Assembly (NCBI RefSeq): GCF_017309385.1
Contig: NZ_JAFJMJ010000003.1
Coordinates: 62,001-126,000 of the forward strand
Source: Amycolatopsis sp. 195334CR
GTDB lineage: Bacteria; Actinomycetota; Actinomycetes; Mycobacteriales; Pseudonocardiaceae
Length of the DNA: 64,000 nucleotides
Reading direction: 5' to 3'
The notes under the pieces are model-generated. The model did not search any database. It had not been told where the DNA came from and worked only from the letters and a program-made list of their open reading frames with translations. Of this stretch, positions 50,675 to 59,030 are shown in pieces. Position 1 is the stretch's first letter, and each line of letters opens with the position of its first letter. The position numbers were made by a program, and so were the translations under genes.

Positions 50675-53541
50675 GAGAGCACCCGCTTCACCGGGCCGCC
50701 GAGCGAGGCGGGCATGTCGGCCAGCGCGGTGTCGAGTTCGGCCCGCGACCCGACGCCGAGCTTGCGGTAGACGTTGGTCAGGTGCGATTCGACCGTGCGC
50801 ACGGTGACGAACAGGGATTCGGCGATCATCCGGTTGCTGGACCCGGCCACCGCCAGCGCGGCCACCTTGCGCTCGGTCCCGGTGAGCATGTCGACCGGCG
50901 ATTCGGTGATCTCGCGCATCCGCCCGCCCGCGGCGAGCAGCCCGCGGCGGGCCGAGCGCGCCAGCGCCAGCGCCCCGCACCGGCGGGCCAGGTCGGCGGC
51001 GGTCCGCAGGTGCCCGCGCGCGCGTTCGGAATACCCGGCCTCCAGCAACGCCTGCCCCAGCCGGAATTCGGCGCGCGCCTGCTCCAGCCGGGCGGGCGAG
51101 CGCGCCAGCAGCGCGGCGGCTTCGGCGAGCAGGTCGATCCCGGCGGTGCCCGGGGTGATCACCCCGCGGGCCAGCGCGGCCAGCCCGAGCACGCGCGGCG
51201 TGCCCCAGCGCCGGGCCAGTTCCTCGCCGTGGTCGACGATCCCGGCCGCGTCGCCGGGGCGGCGGGTGTCGGCCAGCACGCACGCCGACTCCACCCACCA
51301 CGGCACGAACGCCGGGTTCACCAGCCCGGCGTCGGTCAGCGAGCGCCCGCACTCGTCGAACAGCGACAACGCGGTGTCGGCGTCGCCGAGGGCCCAGCGC
51401 GCCCGCGCGCGGGTCATCAGGAACCAGTGGTACTCCCAGACGAACCGGTCCAGGTCGGTGCGGACCACCCCGGCCAGCAGTTCCTCGGCGCGGACCGGCT
51501 CGCCGCGGTCGATCAGCCCGGCGGCGAGCGCGGTCGGCGGCATGGTCACCGCGTCCCCCCACGGCTCGCCGCGGCTGACGTCGAGCGAGACCTGGGCGTC
51601 GGAGATCGCGTCGGCCAGTTCGCCCAGCCCGTGCATGATGAACGCGCGGAAGGACAGCGTGAGCACGTAGGTGCGCACGGCCGCGTTCTCCCTGGCGTGG
51701 TCGAGCACGCGCTCGAGCGCGTCCATGCAGTCGCCCACCTCGTCGGCGAAGCTGAGCGCCAGCGCCGAGGACAGCAGCGACCAGCCGCCGAGCGTGACGC
51801 CGGGCGCGCGCATCGCCCGCCGCGCCTGCTCCACCGCCAGTTCCGGGGAGGTGCCGTCCATCGCGGTCACCACGGTCATCGTGCCGAGCAGCTGCCGCTG
51901 CGCCGGGGTGTCCCCTGGCGGCGGCGTCATCTTGGCCACCCGCTCGCGGATCGGCGCGATGGTGGCCTTCTCGTCCACGCCGGTGAGCAGCAGCGCCGAT
52001 TCGACGTGGGTGCGCAGTTCGCGGTCGGCCGGATCGGGGTCCGGGCCCAGTTCCAGGTCCAGTGCGTCGAGCACCTCGCTGAGCACCCGCACGGCTTCCG
52101 GGGAGGACTGCACGTGGAGGCAGGTCATGCCGAACTGCACCGCGACCATCGCCCTGGTGCGCACGTCCAGCGCCAGCACCAGTGCTTCACGCAGCAGGGC
52201 CGCGCCCTTCGGCGGGTCGATCTCGACCAGCGACCGCGCCAGCTGCAGCCGGACCGGCACGCTCTCCGGCTCGGCCTCCAGAACCCGGTACAGGTAACGG
52301 ATCGCGGCCTCGGGCGCGCCCCGCAGCTCGGCGCGCGCGGCGGCCGCGCGCAGCACGCCCGCCATCCACGGCTGGGTCACGTCCGGTACCAGCAGCAGCA
52401 GGTTCGCCACGTCCTCGGCCGGGCGGCCGGCGTCGCTGAGCAGGCTGGCCGCCCGCACGCGCAGCGCGGCGAGATCGGCCGGGCTGATCGAGTCGAGCAC
52501 CGCCGAGCGCACCACGTCGTGCACCGGCTCGATCCGGTCGGCGGCCAGGATGTCCGCGCCCCGCAGCACTTCCAGCGCGGTTTCCACCTGCGCCGATGGC
52601 ACCCCGGCCAGTGCGCCGAGCAGTTCCTCGCCGTGGTCGCCGAGCACGGCCACGGCGATCGCGATGTCGCGCACCCAGTCCGGTTTGCTGTCCAATGTGG
52701 CGCGCACCGAGGTGGCCACCACGTACCGCCCGACCTCGGTGACCCGCCGGGCCCCTTCGCGGTCGGCGGCCACGCCGAGCTCGCGCAGTTCCTGCAGCAG
52801 CCGGGTGAGCACCAGCGGGTTGCCGCCGGAGACCACCGCCGCGTTGTGCACAAAGGACTCGTCGGGCCGGCCGGGGAACTCGCGGCCGATCATGGTGGCC
52901 ACGTCGGCGTCGGCCAGCGGTCCCACCCCGACGGTGAGCGAGCGCGGCTGGGCGGAGATGTCGGCCAGCGCGCCCGGCGCGACCGGTTCGATCTCGGTGC
53001 GCAGCGCCAGCACCACCAGCAGCGGCAGCGTGTCCGCCCGCCGCATCAGGAACTCCAGCCAGCGCAGCGACCGCTCGTCGCACCAGTGCACGTCGTCCAG
53101 CGCGAGCACCAGCGGGCCGTCGGCCATCAGGTTCACCGCGAGCCAGTAGAGCCCGTGCAGCGCCGGGTAGTCGGCGCCGGTGGAACTCGGGTCGCCGGGT
53201 TCGTCGGCCAGCGCCACCAGTGCCCGCCGGGCGCCGCCGCGCAGCAGCGGCGAATCGCCGGTCAGTTCCAGCGAACCGAACAACGCCTGCGCGCCGCCGT
53301 ACCCGGTGCCCGCCACCACTTCCCCGCAGGTGCCGTGCAGCACCCGCATGCCGTCGGCGGCCGCCTGGGCGGTGAACGCCCGCAGCAGACTGGACTTGCC
53401 GATCCCGCTCGGTCCGGAAAGGACGACCAGGCCCGCCTCGCCGTCGCGCGCGGCCGCGGCCAGCCGGGCCAGGGCCCCCAGTTCACCGCTCCGGCCGATG
53501 AGCACGCCGGAGTCGCCGGGGACTTCCGTCCGCTCGACCAA
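50671..53541 (-). CDS. LAL-family LuxR regulator, intact ATPase (first in operon)
   Basis: A 956-residue LAL with a complete Walker A (LSGPSGIGKSSLLRAF), Walker B LVLALDDVHWCD, an extended helical repeat region and a C-terminal LuxR domain (MLTGTERKVAAL...TVRTVESHLTNVYRKLG). I prefer the TTG at 53541 because GGGAGG lies 5-6 nt upstream; a GTG at 53559 is in frame. It heads the three-LAL operon, whose promoter lies in 53542-54065, near a palindrome at 53687-53704. Confidence 0.87.
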   Translation of the reverse strand: MVERTEVPGDSGVLIGRSGELGALARLAAAARDGEAGLVVLSGPSGIGKSSLLRAFTAQAAADGMRVLHGTCGEVVAGTGYGGAQALFGSLELTGDSPLLRGGARRALVALADEPGDPSSTGADYPALHGLYWLAVNLMADGPLVLALDDVHWCDERSLRWLEFLMRRADTLPLLVVLALRTEIEPVAPGALADISAQPRSLTVGVGPLADADVATMIGREFPGRPDESFVHNAAVVSGGNPLVLTRLLQELRELGVAADREGARRVTEVGRYVVATSVRATLDSKPDWVRDIAIAVAVLGDHGEELLGALAGVPSAQVETALEVLRGADILAADRIEPVHDVVRSAVLDSISPADLAALRVRAASLLSDAGRPAEDVANLLLLVPDVTQPWMAGVLRAAAARAELRGAPEAAIRYLYRVLEAEPESVPVRLQLARSLVEIDPPKGAALLREALVLALDVRTRAMVAVQFGMTCLHVQSSPEAVRVLSEVLDALDLELGPDPDPADRELRTHVESALLLTGVDEKATIAPIRERVAKMTPPPGDTPAQRQLLGTMTVVTAMDGTSPELAVEQARRAMRAPGVTLGGWSLLSSALALSFADEVGDCMDALERVLDHARENAAVRTYVLTLSFRAFIMHGLGELADAISDAQVSLDVSRGEPWGDAVTMPPTALAAGLIDRGEPVRAEELLAGVVRTDLDRFVWEYHWFLMTRARARWALGDADTALSLFDECGRSLTDAGLVNPAFVPWWVESACVLADTRRPGDAAGIVDHGEELARRWGTPRVLGLAALARGVITPGTAGIDLLAEAAALLARSPARLEQARAEFRLGQALLEAGYSERARGHLRTAADLARRCGALALARSARRGLLAAGGRMREITESPVDMLTGTERKVAALAVAGSSNRMIAESLFVTVRTVESHLTNVYRKLGVGSRAELDTALADMPASLGGPVKRVLS

Positions 53542-54065
53542 CTGGTCCTCCCTAGGCACGGCACGGCCCGTGACGACGTCGCCAGATGACGGGCGCATCC
53601 CGCATCCCGGCCCCCAGGCCGCATCCGCGGGTCCAAGGTTAGGCGGCACTCGGGCGTTCGCGCACGGCCAGTGATCCGGCAGTGGAACCGTACGTTCGTA
53701 CGGTGAACGAGCAAGGGCCGAACGCACCACTTCAGCACGTCGCGACGATTTCCGGTGAAGGATTCACCAATGACCGCGCCGAGCAGGTCTTCCGCTCGGC
53801 GGCGCCGCCGCCGGGCGCCGGGCGGATGTCCGATTCGGCCGCCCGAACGGGTGCGGCGGGCACGTATCCGCCGCATCAGCGGCGCTGAACGCAGTTACCG
53901 CCCGATGGGTGACGGGTGGAAAAGCCAGCGGCGGCCTCGGGAACTCACCGCACGGAATGCGATCGGCCGTACACGTTCCGCTGACTGCCGGGTGCTCACC
54001 CGATTACGAGGGAGTGCGTCAGTCATTTACCAACCGCACTCGAACAATAACAGAAGGTGCCGGGT
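53542..54065. other. gene-free region upstream of the LAL operon
   Basis: 524 bp without a credible gene; GC falls in the right half. It must hold the LAL operon promoter and an 18-bp palindrome at 53687-53704. Short frames on the plus strand have no start context or protein character. Confidence 0.6.
53687..53704. promoter_or_regulatory. 18-bp palindrome with TACGTTCGTA core upstream of the LAL operon
   Basis: Arms ACCGTACG and CGTACGGT are perfect around a TT centre. The central TACGTTCGTA recurs exactly at 58412-58421 in the promoter of the TetR gene, which suggests the same repressor acts at both. Confidence 0.55.
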
Positions 54066-54824
54066 TCAGGCGAGGTGCGCGATGCCCGCGGTCAGCTCCA
54101 GCACCGCTTCGAGGTGGCGGGTGAGGAAGAAGTGCCCGCCCGGGTAGACCTTCACCTCGACCGGGCCGTCGGTCACCTCGGCCCACGCGTGCGCCTCGCC
54201 GAGCTCGGTCTTCGGATCGCGGTCGCCGGTGAGCACGGTGACCGGGCAGCTCAGCCGGGGACCGGGCGCGGGCCGGTAGGTCTCGACGGCGCGGTAGTCG
54301 GCGCGGACCGCGGGCATGATCATCCGCAGGATCTCCTCGTCGCCGAGCACCCGGGTGTCGGTGCCGCTGAGCAGTTTCAGCTCGGCGATGATCCCGTCGT
54401 CGTCGCGTTCGTGGACGCGTTCGTCCCGGTGCGTGCCCGGGCCGCGGCGGCCGGAGGCGATCAGGTGCGCCGGCGCTTCGAGGCCACGGGCGGCGAAGGC
54501 CCGCGCCACCTCGTAGGCCACCACCGCGCCCATGCTGTGCCCGAAGAACACCAGCGGCCGGTCGGCCAGCCCGGCCAGCACGCCGGCGATCCGCCCCGCC
54601 AGCTCGGTCACGTCGTCGACCGGGCGCTCGCCGCGGCGGTCCTGGCGGCCCGGGTACTGCACCGAGCACACCTCCGCGCGCGGGGACAACGCGGCGGACA
54701 TCGGGTGGTACCAGCTGGCGGAACCCCCGGCGTGCGGGAAGCAGACCACCCGCGGCGCCCCGGCCCGCGCCGGGTGGTAGCGGCGGATCCAGAGGTCGGT
54801 GTCGATGGCGCTGGGGCTCGGCAT
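54066..54824 (-). CDS. type II thioesterase
   Basis: A 252-residue alpha/beta hydrolase of the TEII group (VVCFPHAGGSASWY near the N-terminus, nucleophile in FFGHSMGA, catalytic Asp in GDRDPKT, His in PGGHFFL). These enzymes clear stalled acyl groups from carrier proteins. They usually accompany modular PKS or NRPS systems and are uncommon with aromatic PKSs. ATG at 54824; divergent from the carboxylase gene. Confidence 0.9.
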   Translation of the reverse strand: MPSPSAIDTDLWIRRYHPARAGAPRVVCFPHAGGSASWYHPMSAALSPRAEVCSVQYPGRQDRRGERPVDDVTELAGRIAGVLAGLADRPLVFFGHSMGAVVAYEVARAFAARGLEAPAHLIASGRRGPGTHRDERVHERDDDGIIAELKLLSGTDTRVLGDEEILRMIMPAVRADYRAVETYRPAPGPRLSCPVTVLTGDRDPKTELGEAHAWAEVTDGPVEVKVYPGGHFFLTRHLEAVLELTAGIAHLA

Positions 54825-54872
54825 GCGCCAAGGGAACCCTGGTGAGAACGCGGAAAATCCTAGAAAACCGCG

Positions 54873-54887
54873 TCCGCGAATCGCGGA
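54873..54887. promoter_or_regulatory. 15-bp dyad in the thioesterase/carboxylase divergent promoter
   Basis: TCCGCGA and TCGCGGA are perfect 7-bp arms around one A, between divergent genes. Candidate operator; regulator unknown. Confidence 0.4.
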
Positions 54888-54994
54888 AATCGGCGGCAAT
54901 GACGGGAAACCGGCCCAAGACTAGGCGTTTCCGGCGCCGGCGCCCGGTCTACTGGGCCCCGTCCCTGCCCGCGGTAGACCGCCCGAGGTGAGTG

Positions 54995-56413
54995 ATGACG
55001 CTGTTCGCCGTGCCGGACGCCACCGAGTCCGCCCCGGACCACCGCGACCCGGTGCACCGGCTTTCGCAGTTGCTCGACCCGGGTTCGCTGCGGCTGGTCC
55101 ACGGCCGCGAGAAGATCGGCCTGGCGGTGGCGCGCGGGCTGGTCGACGGCACGCCGGTGATCGCCTACTGCACCGACGGTGCCCGGATGGGCGGGGCCAT
55201 CGGCATCGACGAGTCGCCGCTGATCGTGGACGCGATCGAGCTGGCCGTCGCCGAGGAGTGCCCGGTGATCGGGGTGTGGCACTCCGGCGGCGCGAAGCTG
55301 AACGAGGGCGTGGCCGCGCTCGACGGCATCGGGCACATGTTCGCCGCGATGGTGCGGGCCTCCGGCCGGGTCCTCCAGCTCTCGGTGGTGCTCGGCCCGG
55401 CCGCCGGTGGTGCGGCGTACGGTCCCGCGCTCACCGACCTGGTGGTGATGTCGGAGTCCGGCCGGGTGTTCGTCACCGGGCCGGACGTGGTCCGCTCGGT
55501 CACCGGTGAGCAGATCGACATGGCCGGGCTGGGCGGGGCCGAGGCGCACGGCCGCAAGTCCGGAGTGGTGCACGTGACCACCGATTCCGAGGCCGACGCC
55601 TACACCGAGGCCCGGCGCATCATCGGGTTCGTCGGCAGGCCGGGCGCGGTGGATCCCGCCGCGATCGCCCCCGCCGAGGACCTCCGCGCCCTGCTGCCCG
55701 ACTCGCCCCGCCGCGCCTACGACGTCAAACCGCTCGTGCGCGCCCTGCTCGACGACGGTGATTTCGCCGAACTGCAGGCGAAGTGGGCGCCGAACGTGGT
55801 GATCGGGTTCGGCCGCGTCGGCGGGAAGACGGTCGGGGTGATCGCGAACAACCCGCTGCGCAAGGGCGGCTGCCTCGATTCGCTGTCGGCCGAGAAGGCC
55901 TCGCGGTTCGTGCGGATGTGCGACGCGTTCGGCATCCCGCTGCTGGTGCTGGTCGACGTTCCCGGGTACCTGCCCGGGGTGAGCCAGGAATGGGGCGGCG
56001 TGGTCCGGCGGGGCGCGAAACTGCTGCACGCCTTCGCCGAGGCGGTGGTCCCGCGGATCACGCTGGTGACCAGGAAGTCCTACGGTGGCGCGTACATCGC
56101 CATGAACTCGCGCTCGCTCGGCGCCAGCGCGGTGCTCGCCTGGCCGGAGGCAGAGGTGGCGGTGATGGGTGCCGAGGCGGCGGTCGGCATCCTGCACCGG
56201 AAGAAGCTGGCGGCCGCGCCCGAACACGAACGGGAAGCACTGCTGGCGACGCTGGTCGCCGAACACGAGGTGATCGCCGGGGGCGTGGGGCGCGCGATGA
56301 GCATCGGCGTGGTCGACGAGGTGATCAAGCCCGCCGACACCCGGCAGCGGCTGGCGGAACTGTTCGCCTCCTACCCGGACACCCGGGGCGACCACCGCAA
56401 CATCCCGCTCTGA
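54995..56413 (+). CDS. acyl-CoA carboxylase beta (carboxyltransferase) subunit
   Basis: A 472-residue crotonase-fold carboxyltransferase. The two oxyanion regions are visible: HSGGAKLNEG...AAGGAAYGPALTD in the N-half and YGGAYIAMNSR in the C-half. It would transfer carboxyl from biotin to acetyl- or propionyl-CoA, supplying malonyl-CoA; angucycline clusters carry such a subunit (JadN). No biotin-carboxylase gene is adjacent. I choose the ATG at 54995 because GAGG lies 6 nt upstream; GTG 54992 is too close to it. Confidence 0.9.
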   Translation: MTLFAVPDATESAPDHRDPVHRLSQLLDPGSLRLVHGREKIGLAVARGLVDGTPVIAYCTDGARMGGAIGIDESPLIVDAIELAVAEECPVIGVWHSGGAKLNEGVAALDGIGHMFAAMVRASGRVLQLSVVLGPAAGGAAYGPALTDLVVMSESGRVFVTGPDVVRSVTGEQIDMAGLGGAEAHGRKSGVVHVTTDSEADAYTEARRIIGFVGRPGAVDPAAIAPAEDLRALLPDSPRRAYDVKPLVRALLDDGDFAELQAKWAPNVVIGFGRVGGKTVGVIANNPLRKGGCLDSLSAEKASRFVRMCDAFGIPLLVLVDVPGYLPGVSQEWGGVVRRGAKLLHAFAEAVVPRITLVTRKSYGGAYIAMNSRSLGASAVLAWPEAEVAVMGAEAAVGILHRKKLAAAPEHEREALLATLVAEHEVIAGGVGRAMSIGVVDEVIKPADTRQRLAELFASYPDTRGDHRNIPL

Positions 56414-56425
56414 CGGAGCCTCAGC

Positions 56426-56484
56426 AATGCTATGAGTGGGGCATTACTAGCAATCAATGCAAGTAATGCCCCACTCATAGCATT
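56426..56484. repeat. 59-bp AT-rich inverted repeat (REP-like element or terminator)
   Basis: Arms 56426-56448 and 56462-56484 are perfectly complementary 23-mers (AATGCTATGAGTGGGGCATT...) around a 13-nt loop. At about half GC it stands out sharply from its surroundings. It lies between the convergent carboxylase and pirin genes and would terminate both. There is no T-tract. Its composition suggests an interspersed repeat. Confidence 0.85.
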
Positions 56485-56497
56485 CAGGACCGCGCGG

Positions 56498-57451
56498 TCA
56501 GCCGCGGCGGCGTGGGGTCAGGCGTACCCCCGGCAGAGCAGGCGCCGGGATCCGCTGCCCGTCATGGCCCTCGACGTGCCCGAACCGGTCCCCGTGCTCC
56601 CACTCCTCGCGCGCCTGGGCGATCTCGTCGTGCCCGCGCCCGACGAAGTTCCACCACATCACCAGCTCCCCCGGGAACGGCTCACCCCCGAGCAGCAGCG
56701 CCCGCGCGCCCGCCCCGGCGGTGATCTCCAGTTCCGCCCGCCCCGTGCCCAGGTACAGCAACGGCCCGGCGCCCACCGGCACCCCCGCCACCTCGATCTC
56801 CCCCTCGACCACCAGCACCGCGTGCTCGAAGTCCGGCCGCAGCGGCAGCACCGCCCGCGCCCCCGCCTCGACCACCAGATCCGCGCCCAGCAACGGCGTG
56901 TACGTGGTGGCGGGCGAAACCGCGTCGCCCAGTGAGCCCATCAGCACGGTCGCCGTCACGCCGTCCGCCTCGTAGGTCGGCAACTCCGTGTGCTGCTCGA
57001 ACGCCGGCTCCACCCCCAACGCCTCGTCCGGCAGCGCGACCCACAGCTGCAACGCGTGCAGCACCGGGACTTCCTCTTCCCGCACGGAGAACTCCGAATG
57101 CGAGATCCCCCGCCCGGCGGTCATCAGGTTCAGCTGCCCGGGCCGCACCAGCACGTCCGAGCCGACCGAGTCCCGGTGCCGGATCTCCCCGGCCAGCGGC
57201 CAGGTCACCGTCTGCAGCCCGGTGTGCGGATGCGGCAGCACCGCCATCTCGACCCGCTCCGGGCCGAACTGGTCGAGGAAGCACCACGCCCCCACGGTCG
57301 GCAGCACGCGCTGCGGCAGCACCCGCTCGACCCGCATCGCGCGCAACCCGCCCAGCGGCACCTCCCGCGGCTCCAGGAACTCGGCGACGGCCCCCTCCCC
57401 CGCCGCCGACCGGCACGGGGTCACCTCGGGCCCGCTGTCCAGGTTGGTCAT
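56498..57451 (-). CDS. pirin-family bicupin protein
   Basis: A 317-residue protein with an N-terminal cupin carrying the metal site (PHPHTGLQTVTW histidines and GRGISHSEFS His/Glu) and a C-terminal cupin-like half. Pirins bind iron and may act as quercetinases or redox-sensitive regulators. ATG at 57451 overlaps the GNAT stop by 4 nt, so it follows TetR and GNAT genes in one operon. Confidence 0.9.
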   Translation of the reverse strand: MTNLDSGPEVTPCRSAAGEGAVAEFLEPREVPLGGLRAMRVERVLPQRVLPTVGAWCFLDQFGPERVEMAVLPHPHTGLQTVTWPLAGEIRHRDSVGSDVLVRPGQLNLMTAGRGISHSEFSVREEEVPVLHALQLWVALPDEALGVEPAFEQHTELPTYEADGVTATVLMGSLGDAVSPATTYTPLLGADLVVEAGARAVLPLRPDFEHAVLVVEGEIEVAGVPVGAGPLLYLGTGRAELEITAGAGARALLLGGEPFPGELVMWWNFVGRGHDEIAQAREEWEHGDRFGHVEGHDGQRIPAPALPGVRLTPRRRG

Positions 57452-57747
57452 CGCGCCGCGCCCCAGCTGACGTGCTCCTCGTACCCCGGGTTCTTCTTCA
57501 GGTACCCCGCGATGAACGGGCACAGCGGCACGATCACCCGGCCCCGGCCCACCACGTCGTCGAGCGCACCGGCGGCGAGCACCTTGCCCAGCCCGCGCCC
57601 GCCGAACTCGTCACCGATCTCGGTGTGGGTGAACACCGTCCGGTCACCCTTCTCGACGTACTCGGCGAAACCGGCCACCACGTCGCCGACCAGGACCTGG
57701 TACCGGCTGCCCGCCTCGTCCCTGCGCACGCGGGTTTCCTCGCTCAT
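57448..57747 (-). CDS. small GNAT-fold N-acetyltransferase
   Basis: A 99-residue single-domain GNAT of the COG2388 type (YQVLVGDVVAGFAEY, then FGGRGLGKVLAAGALDD for acetyl-CoA, and CPFIAGYLKKNP). Substrate unknown. It overlaps the TetR stop and the pirin start by ATGA. Confidence 0.87.
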   Translation of the reverse strand: MSEETRVRRDEAGSRYQVLVGDVVAGFAEYVEKGDRTVFTHTEIGDEFGGRGLGKVLAAGALDDVVGRGRVIVPLCPFIAGYLKKNPGYEEHVSWGAAR

Positions 57748-58382
57748 CGCTGCTCTCCGTTCTGTCCCAGGTCCCGTTCGAGCCCCTGCAGTACAACCGA
57801 CAGTCCACACCGGAATTCCTCGGCCGCGCCGATCCGCCGCGCCCGGCGCGCGGTTTCGCTCAACCGGGGGAACTCGGTCTCGGGCAGCGCGGCCAGCGCC
57901 TCGGTGCCCGGTCCGGACAACGGCCCCAGGTGCTCGGACTGCAGCGCGCCGAGCAGGTAGGCGATGAGCACGCGGAACGCGATGACCCGCCGCTTCCCGG
58001 TGAACCCCGCCCCGGTCAGCACCTCCAGCGCCGCCTCACCCCAGCGCGCCGAGGAAAGCGAGCTGTGCCGGTGCGCGAGCAGCAACGGCACCACGGCGGG
58101 GTGGCCGCCGACGGCCGCGCGCATCCGCTCGGCCAGCGTGGTCAGCCCGGCCGGCCAGGGCGCACCCGGGTCCAGCTCGAAGTCGATCCCGCCGAGCACC
58201 AGCTCCACGATCAGCCGTTCGAGCTGCTCGCGGTCATCCACGTACCGGTAGAGCGACATCGTGCCCATGCCGAGTTCACCGGCCACCGCGCGCATCGAGA
58301 GCGCGGCGAGGCCGTCGCGGTCGAGCACGGCGAGCGCGGCGGCGGCGATCTGGTCCGGGGTCAGGGAACGTGGTCGGGGCAT
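57744..58382 (-). CDS. TetR-family repressor
   Basis: A 212-residue TetR regulator with an N-terminal helix-turn-helix (about 8-55, LSMRAVAGELGMGTMSLYRYV) and a TetR_C-like ligand domain. ATG at 58382. It leads the TetR-GNAT-pirin operon and is divergent from the peroxiredoxin gene. The 71-bp shared promoter carries a TACGTTCGTA palindrome and CATACG repeats, so autoregulation together with control of the peroxiredoxin is likely. Confidence 0.9.
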   Translation of the reverse strand: MPRPRSLTPDQIAAAALAVLDRDGLAALSMRAVAGELGMGTMSLYRYVDDREQLERLIVELVLGGIDFELDPGAPWPAGLTTLAERMRAAVGGHPAVVPLLLAHRHSSLSSARWGEAALEVLTGAGFTGKRRVIAFRVLIAYLLGALQSEHLGPLSGPGTEALAALPETEFPRLSETARRARRIGAAEEFRCGLSVVLQGLERDLGQNGEQR

Positions 58383-58453
58383 CTCATTTGACAGCGTACG
58401 ACATACGCGCATACGTTCGTAGGCGTACACCGCACGCTTAACGGGAGGCAGTG
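58383..58453. promoter_or_regulatory. divergent TetR/peroxiredoxin promoter with operator-like repeats
   Basis: CATACG occurs at 58402 and 58410, and the palindrome TACGTTCGTA at 58412-58421, flanked by GCGTAC at both sides of the cluster. The identical TACGTTCGTA core lies upstream of the LAL operon (53691-53700). Confidence 0.55.
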
Positions 58454-59020
58454 ATGGCAGGACGGATCGAGGCGGGCACCGTGCTCGCCCCGCGCGAGGT
58501 CGAGGTGGTCGACGGCGAACCGGTGGACATCCCCAAGCCGGGCCGCCTGGTGCACCTGCAGTTCCGGCGGTTCGCCGGCTGCCCGGTGTGCAACGTCCAC
58601 CTGCGCTCGGTGACCCGGCGGCACGCCGAACTCGCCGCGGCCGGGGTGCTCGAGGTGGCGGTGTTCCACTCCCCCGAGGCCGAACTGCGCGAGCACACCG
58701 CGGACATCCCGTTCGCCGTGGTCGCCGATCCCGGCAAGCGCCTCTACCGCGAGTTCGGTGTCGAGGCCGGGACCCGCGCGCTGCTGCACCCGCGGGCGTG
58801 GCTGCCGATCGTGCGCAGCATCGCGGCCGGGCTGGCCAGACGGGATCCGGCGCCCGCGTCCAAACAGGAACACGGCAGGCTCGGCCTGCCCGCCGACTTC
58901 CTCATCCGCGAGGACGGCACCGTGCTCGCGGTGAAGTACGGCGAGCACATCTACGACCAGTGGAGCGTCGACGAGATCCTCGCCCTCGCACGCGCCGAAA
59001 CTGACGTACCCCGTCGCTAG
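58454..59020 (+). CDS. AhpC/TSA-type peroxiredoxin-like protein
   Basis: A 188-residue thioredoxin-fold protein with a CxxC pair (RFAGCPVCNVHLR) at the peroxidatic position and PADFLIREDGTV near the C-terminus, as in AhpC/TSA_2 proteins. Likely a thiol peroxidase or oxidoreductase. ATG at 58454 has GGGAGG 5 nt upstream. Divergent from the TetR gene; followed 10 bp later by the AlkC-like gene. Confidence 0.87.
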   Translation: MAGRIEAGTVLAPREVEVVDGEPVDIPKPGRLVHLQFRRFAGCPVCNVHLRSVTRRHAELAAAGVLEVAVFHSPEAELREHTADIPFAVVADPGKRLYREFGVEAGTRALLHPRAWLPIVRSIAAGLARRDPAPASKQEHGRLGLPADFLIREDGTVLAVKYGEHIYDQWSVDEILALARAETDVPRR

Positions 59021-59030
59021 GGTGTGCGCC

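Noticed and set aside
53682..53888. A 68-codon frame in the gap upstream of the LAL operon.
   Set aside because: Overlaps an operator-like palindrome, has no ribosome site and no protein-like composition.
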